From NCBI GenBank assembly GCA_045648765.1, contig JAZROQ010000003.1, forward strand, positions 8,475-72,474: DNA of 64,000 nt, read 5' to 3'. Origin of the DNA: RGIG3009 sp045648765. GTDB lineage: Bacteria; Bacillota; Clostridia; Oscillospirales; Acutalibacteraceae. Made by a program: the position numbers and the translations under genes. Shown piece by piece: positions 43,088 through 51,085 of this stretch. The notes under the pieces were generated by a model. The model searched no databases and was not told the origin of the DNA. It saw only the letters and a program-made list of their open reading frames with translations. The stretch's first letter is position 1, and each line of letters opens with the position of its first letter.

Positions 43088-43816
43088 ATGAACGAAGAGA
43101 ATATTCAAACAACCATACCCGCCGAACAAGAAGTCAAACCCAAAAAACGCGGCAAAGTTCGTTATGCCGCACCGCTTGGTTTTTTGGTGTTGTTTTTGGC
43201 ACTTATTGGGTGTATCTCTGTGCTGACAAGCGCGGTGCGCTTGGTGACTCGTTGGAACGATGACACCCCGCTTCGCGAAGAATTGTATACGTTTTTGGAA
43301 CCTGTCATGCAGTTTTGTCCCTCGGATTTCGAAAGCGTCGAAACCGCCAAAGATTCCGATTCGTTGTTGCTTGCCGCGGCTTATCGCGTAACCGAAGCAG
43401 AACGGATTCGCCAACTGCGCGAAAAAGACGAAAATTGCACCTATCCGTTTGAAGAAACGCAACACCGCATGATTGTCCCGCAAGAAGTAGTGGAAAAATC
43501 CTATGCCGCATTGTTTGGCAACGCCAAACTTTCGCACCGCACGGTGGGGAACACGGAATACGTTGCCGACAAAAAGAGTTACTACATTCCGCTTACTCTC
43601 AACACATCGGGGTATACGCCGCTACTCGGCAGAATCAAAGAAAAAAAGGATACCTACACCGTTAAAGTGGCGTACGTATCCAACAACGATATTCAGTACG
43701 ACGAACGCGGCAACGCCATAGAACCCACCGAAAAAATGGCAAAATATACCCAGTGGTATACAGTCGAACGCACCGACAACGGGTTGGCACTCCTTGCCGT
43801 TACCGCCGATTCGTAA
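43088..43816 (+). CDS. Membrane-anchored protein of unknown function (242 aa)
   Basis: I do not recognise this gene. It encodes a short basic cytoplasmic N-terminus (KPKKRGKVRYA), one hydrophobic segment (APLGFLVLFLALIGCISVL) and about 190 residues that should lie outside. The outer part is charged and includes NTSGYTPLLGRIKEKKDTYTVKVAYV, suggesting a small beta domain. AAGGAG precedes the ATG 5 nt after truB, so it belongs to the same transcript, and a terminator follows. Confidence 0.75.
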   Translation: MNEENIQTTIPAEQEVKPKKRGKVRYAAPLGFLVLFLALIGCISVLTSAVRLVTRWNDDTPLREELYTFLEPVMQFCPSDFESVETAKDSDSLLLAAAYRVTEAERIRQLREKDENCTYPFEETQHRMIVPQEVVEKSYAALFGNAKLSHRTVGNTEYVADKKSYYIPLTLNTSGYTPLLGRIKEKKDTYTVKVAYVSNNDIQYDERGNAIEPTEKMAKYTQWYTVERTDNGLALLAVTADS

Positions 43817-43826
43817 CTGCAAAAAC

Positions 43827-43862
43827 AAAAACCGTGTATTGCCAAGGCAATACACGGTTTTT
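43827..43862. terminator. Bidirectional terminator
   Basis: AAAAACCGTGTATTGCC-aa-GGCAATACACGGTTTTT forms a 17-bp stem serving the translation operon and the convergent sms genes. Confidence 0.9.
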
Positions 43863-43863
43863 G

Positions 43864-44781
43864 TTATTTCAAAAATCCGTTGATGATTTCTTCTTCGGCT
43901 TGTTGTTCCGAAAGACCCAATGTCATTAACTTAATCAGTTGTTCACCCGCAATTTTGCCGATTGCCGCTTCGTGAATGAGCGAAGCGTCCAAATGATTGG
44001 CAACAATTTCAGGGATAGCGCACACGCTGGCATCGTCCATCAAAATGGCATCGCATTCGGTGTGACCGCTGCAACGGTTGTTGCCGTGAATGCGCGAAAC
44101 AAAGCGTTGCTTGGACCGTTCTTTTGCCACCGACCGCGAAATCACGTTGGCCGAGGAATCCTCACCGTTCAGTTCCACGGTAAAATCCGTTTCGGCAAAC
44201 TGGTCGCCGTGTGTCATCAGTTTTTCGCGAATTACCAAGGAAGCACCGCTTGCCACCTTGGCATCGGTAATACGGCGGGTGGAATCCACCCCTTTGATTT
44301 GCGTGGTTTCCAACTCCATGGTGGCGCCTTCTTCCAGCACGATCACCGTTTGCGGGTTCATCACGCGTTTACCGTTGCCGTCACCGTCGCCGTAATGCTT
44401 TTCCACATACCGCACTTTGGCGTTTTTACCCACGTAAAACGTGTGCACACCATCGTGACGTGATTCTTCGTCGCCGCTGTTGTGAATACCGCACCCTGCC
44501 ACAATGGTTACGTCGGCATCGTCACCAATAAAGAAATCGTTGTAAACCAGTTCTTGCAACCCTGCTTTGCTGATAACCACAGGAATATGCACACTTTCGT
44601 TTTTGGTGCCGGGTTTAATGCGAATATCAATTCCCGGTTTGTCGGTCTTGGTCACAATATCAATGTTGGCAGTGGTGGCACGCCCTGCCGCTTCGCCGTT
44701 GGCGCGGATGTTGTATGCCCCTTCCGGTACGTCGTGCAAATCCGCCACGGCTTCCAATAATGTTTTTTCAATCGTATTCAT
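43864..44781 (-). CDS. SufB/SufD-like Fe-S assembly scaffold (SmsB type)
   Basis: This 305-aa protein has the SufBD beta-helix fold (VHIPVVISKAGLQELVYNDF, then VTIVAGCGIHNSG, YVEKHYGDGDGN and ASLIHEAAIGKI). It is much shorter than SufB (~470 aa) and no SufD, SufS or SufU is adjacent, which fits the two-gene SMS (SUF-like minimal system) SmsCB known from archaea and some anaerobic Firmicutes. It would form an Fe-S scaffold complex with the ATPase encoded just upstream. Its stop lies beside a shared terminator. Confidence 0.9.
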   Translation of the reverse strand: MNTIEKTLLEAVADLHDVPEGAYNIRANGEAAGRATTANIDIVTKTDKPGIDIRIKPGTKNESVHIPVVISKAGLQELVYNDFFIGDDADVTIVAGCGIHNSGDEESRHDGVHTFYVGKNAKVRYVEKHYGDGDGNGKRVMNPQTVIVLEEGATMELETTQIKGVDSTRRITDAKVASGASLVIREKLMTHGDQFAETDFTVELNGEDSSANVISRSVAKERSKQRFVSRIHGNNRCSGHTECDAILMDDASVCAIPEIVANHLDASLIHEAAIGKIAGEQLIKLMTLGLSEQQAEEEIINGFLK

Positions 44782-44784
44782 CGC

Positions 44785-45510
44785 TTACACCAACTTTTCC
44801 GTTAACGCTTGGCAAGTTCCCGCTTTGTCCAAAAGACGCGGCAAAATGGTGGCGGGTGTGCCAATGTCGGTAATCTCGCCGCCCGCAATCACCACAATTT
44901 TGTCGGCAATGTTCAAAATGCGTTCTTGGTGCGAGATAATCAGGATAGAGCCGCCCTCTTTTTCGTGCATGTTTTCAAACACACGAATCAAGTTTTGGAA
45001 ACTCCACAAATCAATGCCTGCTTCGGGTTCATCAAACACCGTCACGCGTGTGCCGCGCACCATCACAGTGGCAATTTCAATACGTTTGAGTTCACCACCC
45101 GATAAACTGGCGTTGATTTCGCGGTTGATGTAATCTTTGGCGCACAACCCCACCTCGGAAAGGTAAGCACACGCTTCGGTAATAGACATGTTTTTGCCTG
45201 CGGCAAGCGACAACAAATCGCGCACCGTAATGCCCTTAAACCGCACCGGTTGCTGAAACGCAAAACTAATACCGCGGTTGGCGCGTTCGGTAATGCTAAG
45301 TGCGGTAATATCCTCGCCGTCCAGCAAAATCGAACCGTTTGTGGGCACCAAAATACCCGCAATCACCTTGGCAAGGGTGGATTTACCGCCACCATTGGGA
45401 CCGGTAATTGCCACAAAGCGCTCATCGATTTGCAAATTGATGTCTTTTAATATATCTTTTGGACCGTCTTCGGTTTCGACGGTATAGCTAATGTGTTTGA
45501 GCTCTAACAT
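44785..45510 (-). CDS. SufC-like ABC ATPase (SmsC type)
   Basis: This is a 241-aa soluble ABC-type ATPase of the Fe-S assembly group. Walker A is GPNGGGKST, the signature SLSGGELKRIEIA and Walker B RVTVFDEPEAGID. The EPEAGIDLWSF stretch is typical of the SufC family rather than of transporters. It is 3 nt upstream of the SufBD-like gene on the same strand, and there is no membrane partner. A TACAAT -10 box lies about 30 nt upstream. Confidence 0.92.
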   Translation of the reverse strand: MLELKHISYTVETEDGPKDILKDINLQIDERFVAITGPNGGGKSTLAKVIAGILVPTNGSILLDGEDITALSITERANRGISFAFQQPVRFKGITVRDLLSLAAGKNMSITEACAYLSEVGLCAKDYINREINASLSGGELKRIEIATVMVRGTRVTVFDEPEAGIDLWSFQNLIRVFENMHEKEGGSILIISHQERILNIADKIVVIAGGEITDIGTPATILPRLLDKAGTCQALTEKLV

Positions 45511-45610
45511 GCTTGTCCTCCGTTTGAACTTCGTACTATTCGGTATTGTACCACAGTTTTCTGCAAATTAAAAGAGTAAAATTTATTTGTACCAATAAAA
45601 AGTAACTTTG

Positions 45611-45639
45611 TTGATTTTTTTGTTTTGTAGTCGTATAAT
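45611..45639 (+). promoter_or_regulatory. Promoter of the PHP-domain gene
   Basis: TTGATT, a 17-nt spacer and TATAAT are found about 49 nt before the ATG. Confidence 0.8.
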
Positions 45640-45687
45640 ACAATCAATAACTAACGTAAAAAACACTGCTTGGGGAGTCGTTTGTAG

Positions 45688-46686
45688 ATGAAAAAGGTTT
45701 TATTGGGCACAAAGAAGAATTTTTACAAAGCCAATATGCATTGTCACAGTAATTTGTCCGATGCCACGCTTACACCCGAACAACTAAAAGCGCTTTATAA
45801 AGGGAATGGATATAGCATTCTTGCCATCACCGACCACGACAGTATTCGCAACCATTCCTACCTTGATGACGAGGATTTTCTCACCATAACGTCTATGGAA
45901 ATTTCCATCAAAGAGCGGCTGGTTTCCACCAGTGTCGACCGCCACATGAAGGTTTGTCACCTGAACGTCTATGCCGAAAAGCAGGATAACGAGTATAACG
46001 TTTGTTACAGTTCCGCTTACGATAAATATTCCCCCAAAGAAAGGGTAGAGGCTATCGTTAAAAAAGACGGTGACCACCAAAGAACCTACAGCGCCCAAGG
46101 CATTAACGAAATCATCGAGGCTGCCAACAAAAACGGCTTTTTGGTAAGCTATAATCACCCAACGTGGTCGCTCGAAACTTACGAACAGTATTCGCAATAT
46201 ACCGGAATATGGGGCGTCGAAATTTTTAACACGTCCTGTGTCACGGCAGGTCTTTTCGAATATAACGACCACGTTTTTGATGAATTTTTAAGAATGGGAA
46301 AAAGAGTATTCCCCGTAGCAGCCGACGATAATCACAACGATAGAGATGATAGTTTCGGCGGTTTTATCATGGTAAACAGCGATGCGTTACAATACGAAAA
46401 CATCATCGAATCGTTAAAGTGCGGTGATTTTTATGCCTCTACCGGTCCGTTAATCGATGAGGTTTTTGTAGAAGGTGATACAGTAACGGTAAAATGTGCA
46501 AACGCCAAACACGTTTATCTGTCTACTTGTTCCAGACGTGCTTACGGTATACACGCGCCAAACGACGGCTATTTAAACGAAGCAGAATTTAAATTTATTC
46601 CCGATGACATCTATTTTAGAATAACCGTTGTCGATGAGTTTGGAAATCGTGCAAACACCGGTGCTTTTTTCATAGAAGAACTTTAA
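45688..46686 (+). CDS. PHP-domain metal-dependent phosphoesterase
   Basis: This 332-aa protein has the PHP fold. The first metal motif is MHCHSNLSDATLTPEQL, the second ILAITDHDSI, and further ligands are likely in VSYNHPTW and VAADDNHN. Such proteins hydrolyse nucleotide or sugar phosphates, and the substrate here is unknown. The C-terminal ~70 residues (VEGDTVTVKCANAKHVYLST) form a small beta domain. Codon use is more AT-rich than that of the neighbours. It stands alone between its own promoter and terminator. Confidence 0.85.
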   Translation: MKKVLLGTKKNFYKANMHCHSNLSDATLTPEQLKALYKGNGYSILAITDHDSIRNHSYLDDEDFLTITSMEISIKERLVSTSVDRHMKVCHLNVYAEKQDNEYNVCYSSAYDKYSPKERVEAIVKKDGDHQRTYSAQGINEIIEAANKNGFLVSYNHPTWSLETYEQYSQYTGIWGVEIFNTSCVTAGLFEYNDHVFDEFLRMGKRVFPVAADDNHNDRDDSFGGFIMVNSDALQYENIIESLKCGDFYASTGPLIDEVFVEGDTVTVKCANAKHVYLSTCSRRAYGIHAPNDGYLNEAEFKFIPDDIYFRITVVDEFGNRANTGAFFIEEL

Positions 46687-46690
46687 AATC

Positions 46691-46718
46691 AAAAGCGGCC
46701 CTTCGGGGTCGCTTTTTT
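46691..46718 (+). terminator. Terminator after the PHP gene
   Basis: AAAAGCGGCCC-ttcg-GGGTCGCTTTTTT with a stable tetraloop. Confidence 0.85.
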
Positions 46719-46749
46719 GCTATCCAAAACCTACCACAAGGCAAGAGGG

Positions 46750-46778
46750 TTGTATCTTTTTGAAAAGTGTGTTATACT
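46750..46778 (+). promoter_or_regulatory. Promoter of the cysteine desulfurase gene
   Basis: TTGTAT, a 17-nt spacer and TATACT are found about 37 nt before the GTG. Confidence 0.75.
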
Positions 46779-46815
46779 GTCCTATATATTGCTTACAAAA
46801 AAAGGGGGATTTACC

Positions 46816-47946
46816 GTGATATATTTGGATAACAGCGCGACCACAGCGGTTTCGCCGTCGGTGGCACAAGCTATGGTCGAAGTCATGACAAATAACTACG
46901 GCAATCCTTCCTCGTTGCATACGCTGGGTGTCGAAGCCGAAACCGCCGTCACGGCCGCGCGGGGTGCTGTTGCCAAACTCGTTGGCGCGGCGGCAGACCA
47001 AATCGTTTTTACCGGCAGCGGCACCGAAGCCAACAATCTGGCAATTTTGGGTGGCGCGGCAGCCAAAAACCGCCGTCCGCACGTGGCAGTCACCACTGCG
47101 GTGGAACATCCGTCGGTGGCGGCGTGTTTTGACGAACTCGAAAAACAAGGTTGGTCGGTTATCCGCCTTATTCCTAATGAAAATGGCATTGTCACCCCCG
47201 AACAAGTGGCAAATGCTTGCAGTGCCGATACCACCTTGGTCAGCATTATGGCAGTTAATAACGAAACGGGCGCTCGGTTCGACATTCCTGCCATGGTTGC
47301 AAGCGTTAAACGCATTGCTCCCGAAGCACTGTTCCATACCGACTGTGTGCAAGCAGCGGGCAAACTGCCCTTGTTTGCCGAACGGTGGGGCGTGGATCTT
47401 ATGTCGGTCAGCGGCCACAAATTGCATGGGCCCAAAGGGGTAGGGGCGCTGTATATTCGCAAAGGTGTCCGTTTGTTGCCCCGCACCCTCGGCGGTGGGC
47501 AAGAACGTGGCTTGCGCTCGGGCACCGAACCGGTTCCCGCCATTGTCGGTTTTGGCACTGCGGCGGCAGAAGTGGCACCGTTTGCCGAACAAGAAAAACA
47601 CTATACCGCCTTGCGTGAAGAATTGCTTGAACAACTCAAAGCATTGCCCGATGTGCGGTTGCATTTGCCCGCAAGCGCTGTGCCGTACATTGTCAATTTT
47701 TCACTTGTGGGTTTTCGCAGTGAAACGCTGGTGCACTTTTTGGCATCGCACGGGATTTTTGTTTCGGGCGGGTCGGCGTGTTCCAAAGGCAAACATAGCC
47801 CTGTGCTAACCGCTTTGGGGTTGCCCGAACGCGAAATCGACAGTTCACTGCGCATCAGTTTTTCCTATCACACCACAAAACAGGAGATACACGCCTTGGC
47901 AGATGCTTTAAAGCAAGCCACTGCCACGTTACAAAGGAGAAAATAA
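46816..47946 (+). CDS. Cysteine desulfurase (NifS/IscS family)
   Basis: This 376-aa pyridoxal-phosphate enzyme releases sulfur from cysteine. It starts YLDNSATTAVSPSV and has the nucleotide motif GSGTEANNLAI and the PLP lysine in SVSGHKLHGPKG; the catalytic cysteine is in SGGSACSKGKHSP. The GTG start is chosen over upstream in-frame codons because AAAGGGGG lies just before it and the family starts at YLDN. In many Clostridia this gene directly precedes thiI; here thiI follows about 2 kb later, so the likely role is sulfur supply for tRNA thiolation, and perhaps for SmsCB. Confidence 0.93.
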   Translation: MIYLDNSATTAVSPSVAQAMVEVMTNNYGNPSSLHTLGVEAETAVTAARGAVAKLVGAAADQIVFTGSGTEANNLAILGGAAAKNRRPHVAVTTAVEHPSVAACFDELEKQGWSVIRLIPNENGIVTPEQVANACSADTTLVSIMAVNNETGARFDIPAMVASVKRIAPEALFHTDCVQAAGKLPLFAERWGVDLMSVSGHKLHGPKGVGALYIRKGVRLLPRTLGGGQERGLRSGTEPVPAIVGFGTAAAEVAPFAEQEKHYTALREELLEQLKALPDVRLHLPASAVPYIVNFSLVGFRSETLVHFLASHGIFVSGGSACSKGKHSPVLTALGLPEREIDSSLRISFSYHTTKQEIHALADALKQATATLQRRK

Positions 47947-47950
47947 ACGG

Positions 47951-48943
47951 ATGAACAAATTTTTCTCGTTTTTAAAGACGATTATCCCCATCAAAGGCGA
48001 CAGCAAACGCGAATGGATTCGCAAACTTTCGTTTTTGTTGGCACTTTTTGTGTTTATCGGTTGCGCGGGGTATTTGGTTGACGATTTGTTGTTGCAACCT
48101 TACAGCACCCAAAAAATCACACAACAAGCGCAAGATTGGTACCACACCGAGCCGGATAACACGCCGCAAACACCCGAAGAAGAGGATACAACGGTGGTTT
48201 ACCCTGAAGAACTGGACGAATCGTTTTATGCGTTGTACCGTCGCAATCAAGATATCAAAGCGTGGCTCACATTTGCCACCACGGGCGAAGACTTGTTCAA
48301 CGGTGCCATCGATAACCCCGTGGTACAATCGGCCGATAACGATTTTTATCTAAACCGAAACTATCTCAAAGAACCCGAAAAAGCAGGGACGTTGTATTTT
48401 GACTATCGCAACGATTTGTCGGTGGGTGCTCAAAACCGCAACTTGATTATTTACGGTCATAACCTTCCCAGCGGTCTGATGTTTTCGCGTTTTAACTTGC
48501 TTGCCAAAGGCAACGTGGATTATGCGCGCCGCTTGACCACGCTCACGCTGGATACGTGGTATGGGGAACAACGGACATACAAAGTGTTTGCGGTTATGAT
48601 TATCAACGCCGAAAACAAAGAAGAAAAAATGTTCAACTACCTGCGCACCCAATTTACCGACGACTCGTTTTTGGAATTTACCGACCAAATTCGCCGTCGC
48701 TCGCTGTTTGATTTTGGTGACGTCGATATTCAAAAAACCGACGAAATTATCACGCTTTCCACTTGCTCCAACAAACGAGAAACCAAACTCACCGATGCGC
48801 GCACCGTCATTGTGGCGCGCCGCGTGCGCGAGGGGGAAGACCCCGCAGTAGATACCACCAAAACGGTTGCCAACACAGACGTGCTAATGCCGAAAATGTG
48901 GTACATCGCGTCTAAAAAAGAATTACCCGAAGAATATCGTTGA
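47951..48943 (+). CDS. Class B sortase
   Basis: This is a 330-aa transpeptidase that attaches proteins to the cell wall. It has an N-terminal membrane anchor (LSFLLALFVFIGCAGYLVDDLL) and a sortase B barrel. The catalytic residues are intact: H170 in IIYGHN, C272 in TLSTC and R284 in TDAR. No gene with a recognisable NPQTN or LPXTG sorting signal was seen in the window. It lies 4 nt after the desulfurase gene. A related but catalytically dead domain occurs inside the cinA fusion downstream, and the two share the end pattern MPK-(M/G)-W. Confidence 0.93.
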   Translation: MNKFFSFLKTIIPIKGDSKREWIRKLSFLLALFVFIGCAGYLVDDLLLQPYSTQKITQQAQDWYHTEPDNTPQTPEEEDTTVVYPEELDESFYALYRRNQDIKAWLTFATTGEDLFNGAIDNPVVQSADNDFYLNRNYLKEPEKAGTLYFDYRNDLSVGAQNRNLIIYGHNLPSGLMFSRFNLLAKGNVDYARRLTTLTLDTWYGEQRTYKVFAVMIINAENKEEKMFNYLRTQFTDDSFLEFTDQIRRRSLFDFGDVDIQKTDEIITLSTCSNKRETKLTDARTVIVARRVREGEDPAVDTTKTVANTDVLMPKMWYIASKKELPEEYR

Positions 48944-48944
48944 A

Positions 48945-49150
48945 TGTGTATCTTTGCTTTGCAAAGATACACAGCGATATAAATTCCTAACGGAATTTGC
49001 GATATATACTCCGTATGCGATATATCTTCGATGCGATATGTCCCTTCGGGACACGGATAGGAATTTATATTATATCGCAACGAACGAAGTGAAGTTATAT
49101 CGCATTTGGTAAACAAATATATCGCACGAGCAAAGCGAGTATATCGCAAA
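48945..49150. repeat. Array of GCGATATA/TATATCGC units and hairpins
   Basis: This 0.2-kb stretch starts with the palindrome TGTGTATCTTTGC-ttt-GCAAAGATACACA. The octamer GCGATATA (with small variants) then occurs four times on the left side and TATATCGC four times on the right side. They are separated by short palindromes (ATACTCCGTAT, ATCTTCGAT, TGTCCCTTCGGGACA). The whole can fold into a branched cruciform centred near 49055. It ends just before the ribosome binding site of the four-helix-bundle gene. Similar arrays before such genes are common in Clostridia genomes as far as I know. Confidence 0.85.
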
Positions 49151-49162
49151 AGGAGACAAAAA

Positions 49163-49510
49163 ATGGCAGAAAAAACGATTAAGGAAATGGCAGTGGAATT
49201 AACCGTTGAAATAACCGCTATATGTGACGATATTAAAGGACGAACTGTTTTTGTGAATCAATTATTACGTTCTTGTTCTTCAATAGGCGCAAATTCGCAC
49301 GAAGCAAAATATGCTCAAAGTAAGTTGGATTTTATCAGTAAAATGGAAATTGCATTAAAAGAGTGTTATGAAACCGAATATTGGTTTGAAATACTTTTCA
49401 AAATCAACAGTATTGATGAAACCACCTATAAAAAGCTTTTGAATACATGCGGCACTATACGAAGAAAGCTCATCGCTTCTATTACTACTGTTAAGGGAAA
49501 AAACAGTTGA
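49163..49510 (+). CDS. Four-helix-bundle protein (S23 / 23S rRNA intervening-sequence family)
   Basis: This 115-aa protein has the family pattern ELTVEITAICDD, VNQLLRSCSSIGANSHEAKYAQSK-like core (LLRSCSSIGANSHEA) and KLDFISKMEIALKECYETEYW. Homologues are encoded within intervening sequences of 23S rRNA genes, and relatives (Avd) assist diversity-generating retroelements. No reverse transcriptase is present here. AAAGGAG precedes the ATG. Base composition is more AT-rich than in the flanking genes, suggesting that the repeat array plus gene entered between sortB and thiI as a unit. Confidence 0.88.
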   Translation: MAEKTIKEMAVELTVEITAICDDIKGRTVFVNQLLRSCSSIGANSHEAKYAQSKLDFISKMEIALKECYETEYWFEILFKINSIDETTYKKLLNTCGTIRRKLIASITTVKGKNS

Positions 49511-49536
49511 GTTAAAAGTGTTAGGATAATTGCCAA

Positions 49537-49872
49537 ATGAAACACAACATGAAACTAAACCCCGTTCCGTTCGAAAGGATTAAGAGCGGAGAAAAAACAA
49601 TCGAAATTCGTTTGTTTGATGAAAAACGTCAGCAAATCAAAGCAGGGGATAAAATTGTTTTCACCAATAATACTTCCGGTGAAACCTTGGATACATTGGT
49701 TGTGAAATTGCATCGCTTTGAGAGTTTCGAAGAATTATATAAATCGTTACCTCTTCTAAAATGTGGATATACAACTGAAAATGTTGACAAAGCAAAACCA
49801 TCTGATATGGAACAATATTATTCTTTGGAAGAGCAGAACAAATACGGTGTTGTTGGTATTGAACTTTGTTGA
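49537..49872 (+). CDS. ASCH-domain protein
   Basis: This is a 111-aa protein of the ASCH fold, related to PUA domains and thought to bind RNA or nucleotides. Visible motifs are LNPVPFERIKSGEKTIEIRL near the N-terminus, DEKRQQIKAGDKIVF and the C-terminal YGVVGIEL. It follows the four-helix-bundle gene by 26 nt and has the same AT-rich codon use. An internal ATG four codons on could be the true start. The function is unknown. Confidence 0.8.
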   Translation: MKHNMKLNPVPFERIKSGEKTIEIRLFDEKRQQIKAGDKIVFTNNTSGETLDTLVVKLHRFESFEELYKSLPLLKCGYTTENVDKAKPSDMEQYYSLEEQNKYGVVGIELC

Positions 49873-49902
49873 CCTAAAAAATTACAGACGAGAGGATAAA
49901 AA

Positions 49903-51069
49903 ATGAACGAAATCATTCTGATTAAAAACGGCGAACTGGCGCTCAAAGGCTTAAACCGCAGTACGTTCGAAGAAGTGTTGCTCAAAAATTTGCGTCACCG
50001 TTTACGCACGGTGGGGAATTTCACGTTGCGCAAAGCGCAATCCACCGTATATATCGAACCGCGCGACGAAGTAACCGATTGGGATACCGTCAGCGACCAA
50101 GTTGCCAAGGTGTTTGGCATTTCCGCCTTTTCCCGCGCCTGTGTGGTCGAAAAGGATTTAGAAGCCATCAAATCCGCCGCGGCGGAATATTTGGCGCCGT
50201 CGCTGCAAATGGCGCGCACGTTCAAAGTGGAGGCCAAACGCGCCGACAAACAATTCCCCCTGACTTCTCCGCAAATTTGCGCCGAAGTGGGCGGTGCTGT
50301 ATTGAGTGCGTTCCCGCACTTGACCGTAGACGTTCATAACCCCGAAGTGACCGTTTGGGTAGAAGTTCGCGATTTTGGCGCCTACATTCACGGCCCGCAA
50401 CAACAAGGTGCGGGCGGTATGCCGGTGGGCACGGGCGGAAAAGCCGCCATTTTGATTTCGGGCGGTATCGATTCACCTGTTGCCGCCTATATGATGGCCA
50501 AACGCGGTATTTCACTTTTTGGTGTTCACTTTGCTTCACCGCCCTATACCAGCGAACGCGCCGAAATGAAGGTGGTTTCGCTGCTCGAAAAAGTCAGTGA
50601 ATACGCGGGGCACATGTCACTTGCCATTGTCCCGTTTACCCATATTCAAGAAGAAATCGGAAAACATTGCCCCGAAGAACTGTTCACCTTGGTTATGCGC
50701 CGTTTTATGATGCGCATTGCCACGCGCTTGGCACAAGAAAACGAGTGTTCGGCACTTGTTACGGGCGAAAGCGTGGGACAAGTTGCCAGTCAAACGCTTC
50801 CGGCACTGGTTTGTACCGATGCGGTAGCCGATCTGCCTGTTTTGCGACCTGTGATCGGTATGGACAAAGAAGAAATCATCGCCATTTCGCGGCGCATCGA
50901 CACGTTTGATATTTCCATTCAACCGTACGAAGATTGTTGCACTGTGTTTACCCCGCGTCATCCGCGTACCCGCCCCCGTATCGAAGAACTCGAAGCGGCG
51001 GAATCGTTGTTAGCGGTAGACGAACTCATCGAAGAAGCCGTTGCCGGCGTACGGTATCGGAAAATCTGA
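49903..51069 (+). CDS. thiI: tRNA 4-thiouridine synthase ThiI
   Basis: This 388-aa enzyme makes 4-thiouridine at tRNA position 8 and may also supply sulfur for thiamine. An N-terminal ferredoxin-like and THUMP domain (ILIKNGELALKGLNRSTFEE) precedes a PP-loop ATPase with SGGIDSPVAAYMM. There is no C-terminal rhodanese domain, as usual in Firmicutes where the partner desulfurase delivers the sulfur. That partner gene is encoded 2 kb upstream on the same strand. GAGAGG precedes the ATG. Confidence 0.95.
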   Translation: MNEIILIKNGELALKGLNRSTFEEVLLKNLRHRLRTVGNFTLRKAQSTVYIEPRDEVTDWDTVSDQVAKVFGISAFSRACVVEKDLEAIKSAAAEYLAPSLQMARTFKVEAKRADKQFPLTSPQICAEVGGAVLSAFPHLTVDVHNPEVTVWVEVRDFGAYIHGPQQQGAGGMPVGTGGKAAILISGGIDSPVAAYMMAKRGISLFGVHFASPPYTSERAEMKVVSLLEKVSEYAGHMSLAIVPFTHIQEEIGKHCPEELFTLVMRRFMMRIATRLAQENECSALVTGESVGQVASQTLPALVCTDAVADLPVLRPVIGMDKEEIIAISRRIDTFDISIQPYEDCCTVFTPRHPRTRPRIEELEAAESLLAVDELIEEAVAGVRYRKI

Positions 51070-51085
51070 TAAGGTGGTGAAAACC

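Noticed and set aside
49163..49510. Diversity-generating retroelement accessory gene (avd)
   Set aside because: No reverse transcriptase, template repeat or variable repeat is present; only the four-helix-bundle family relation holds.
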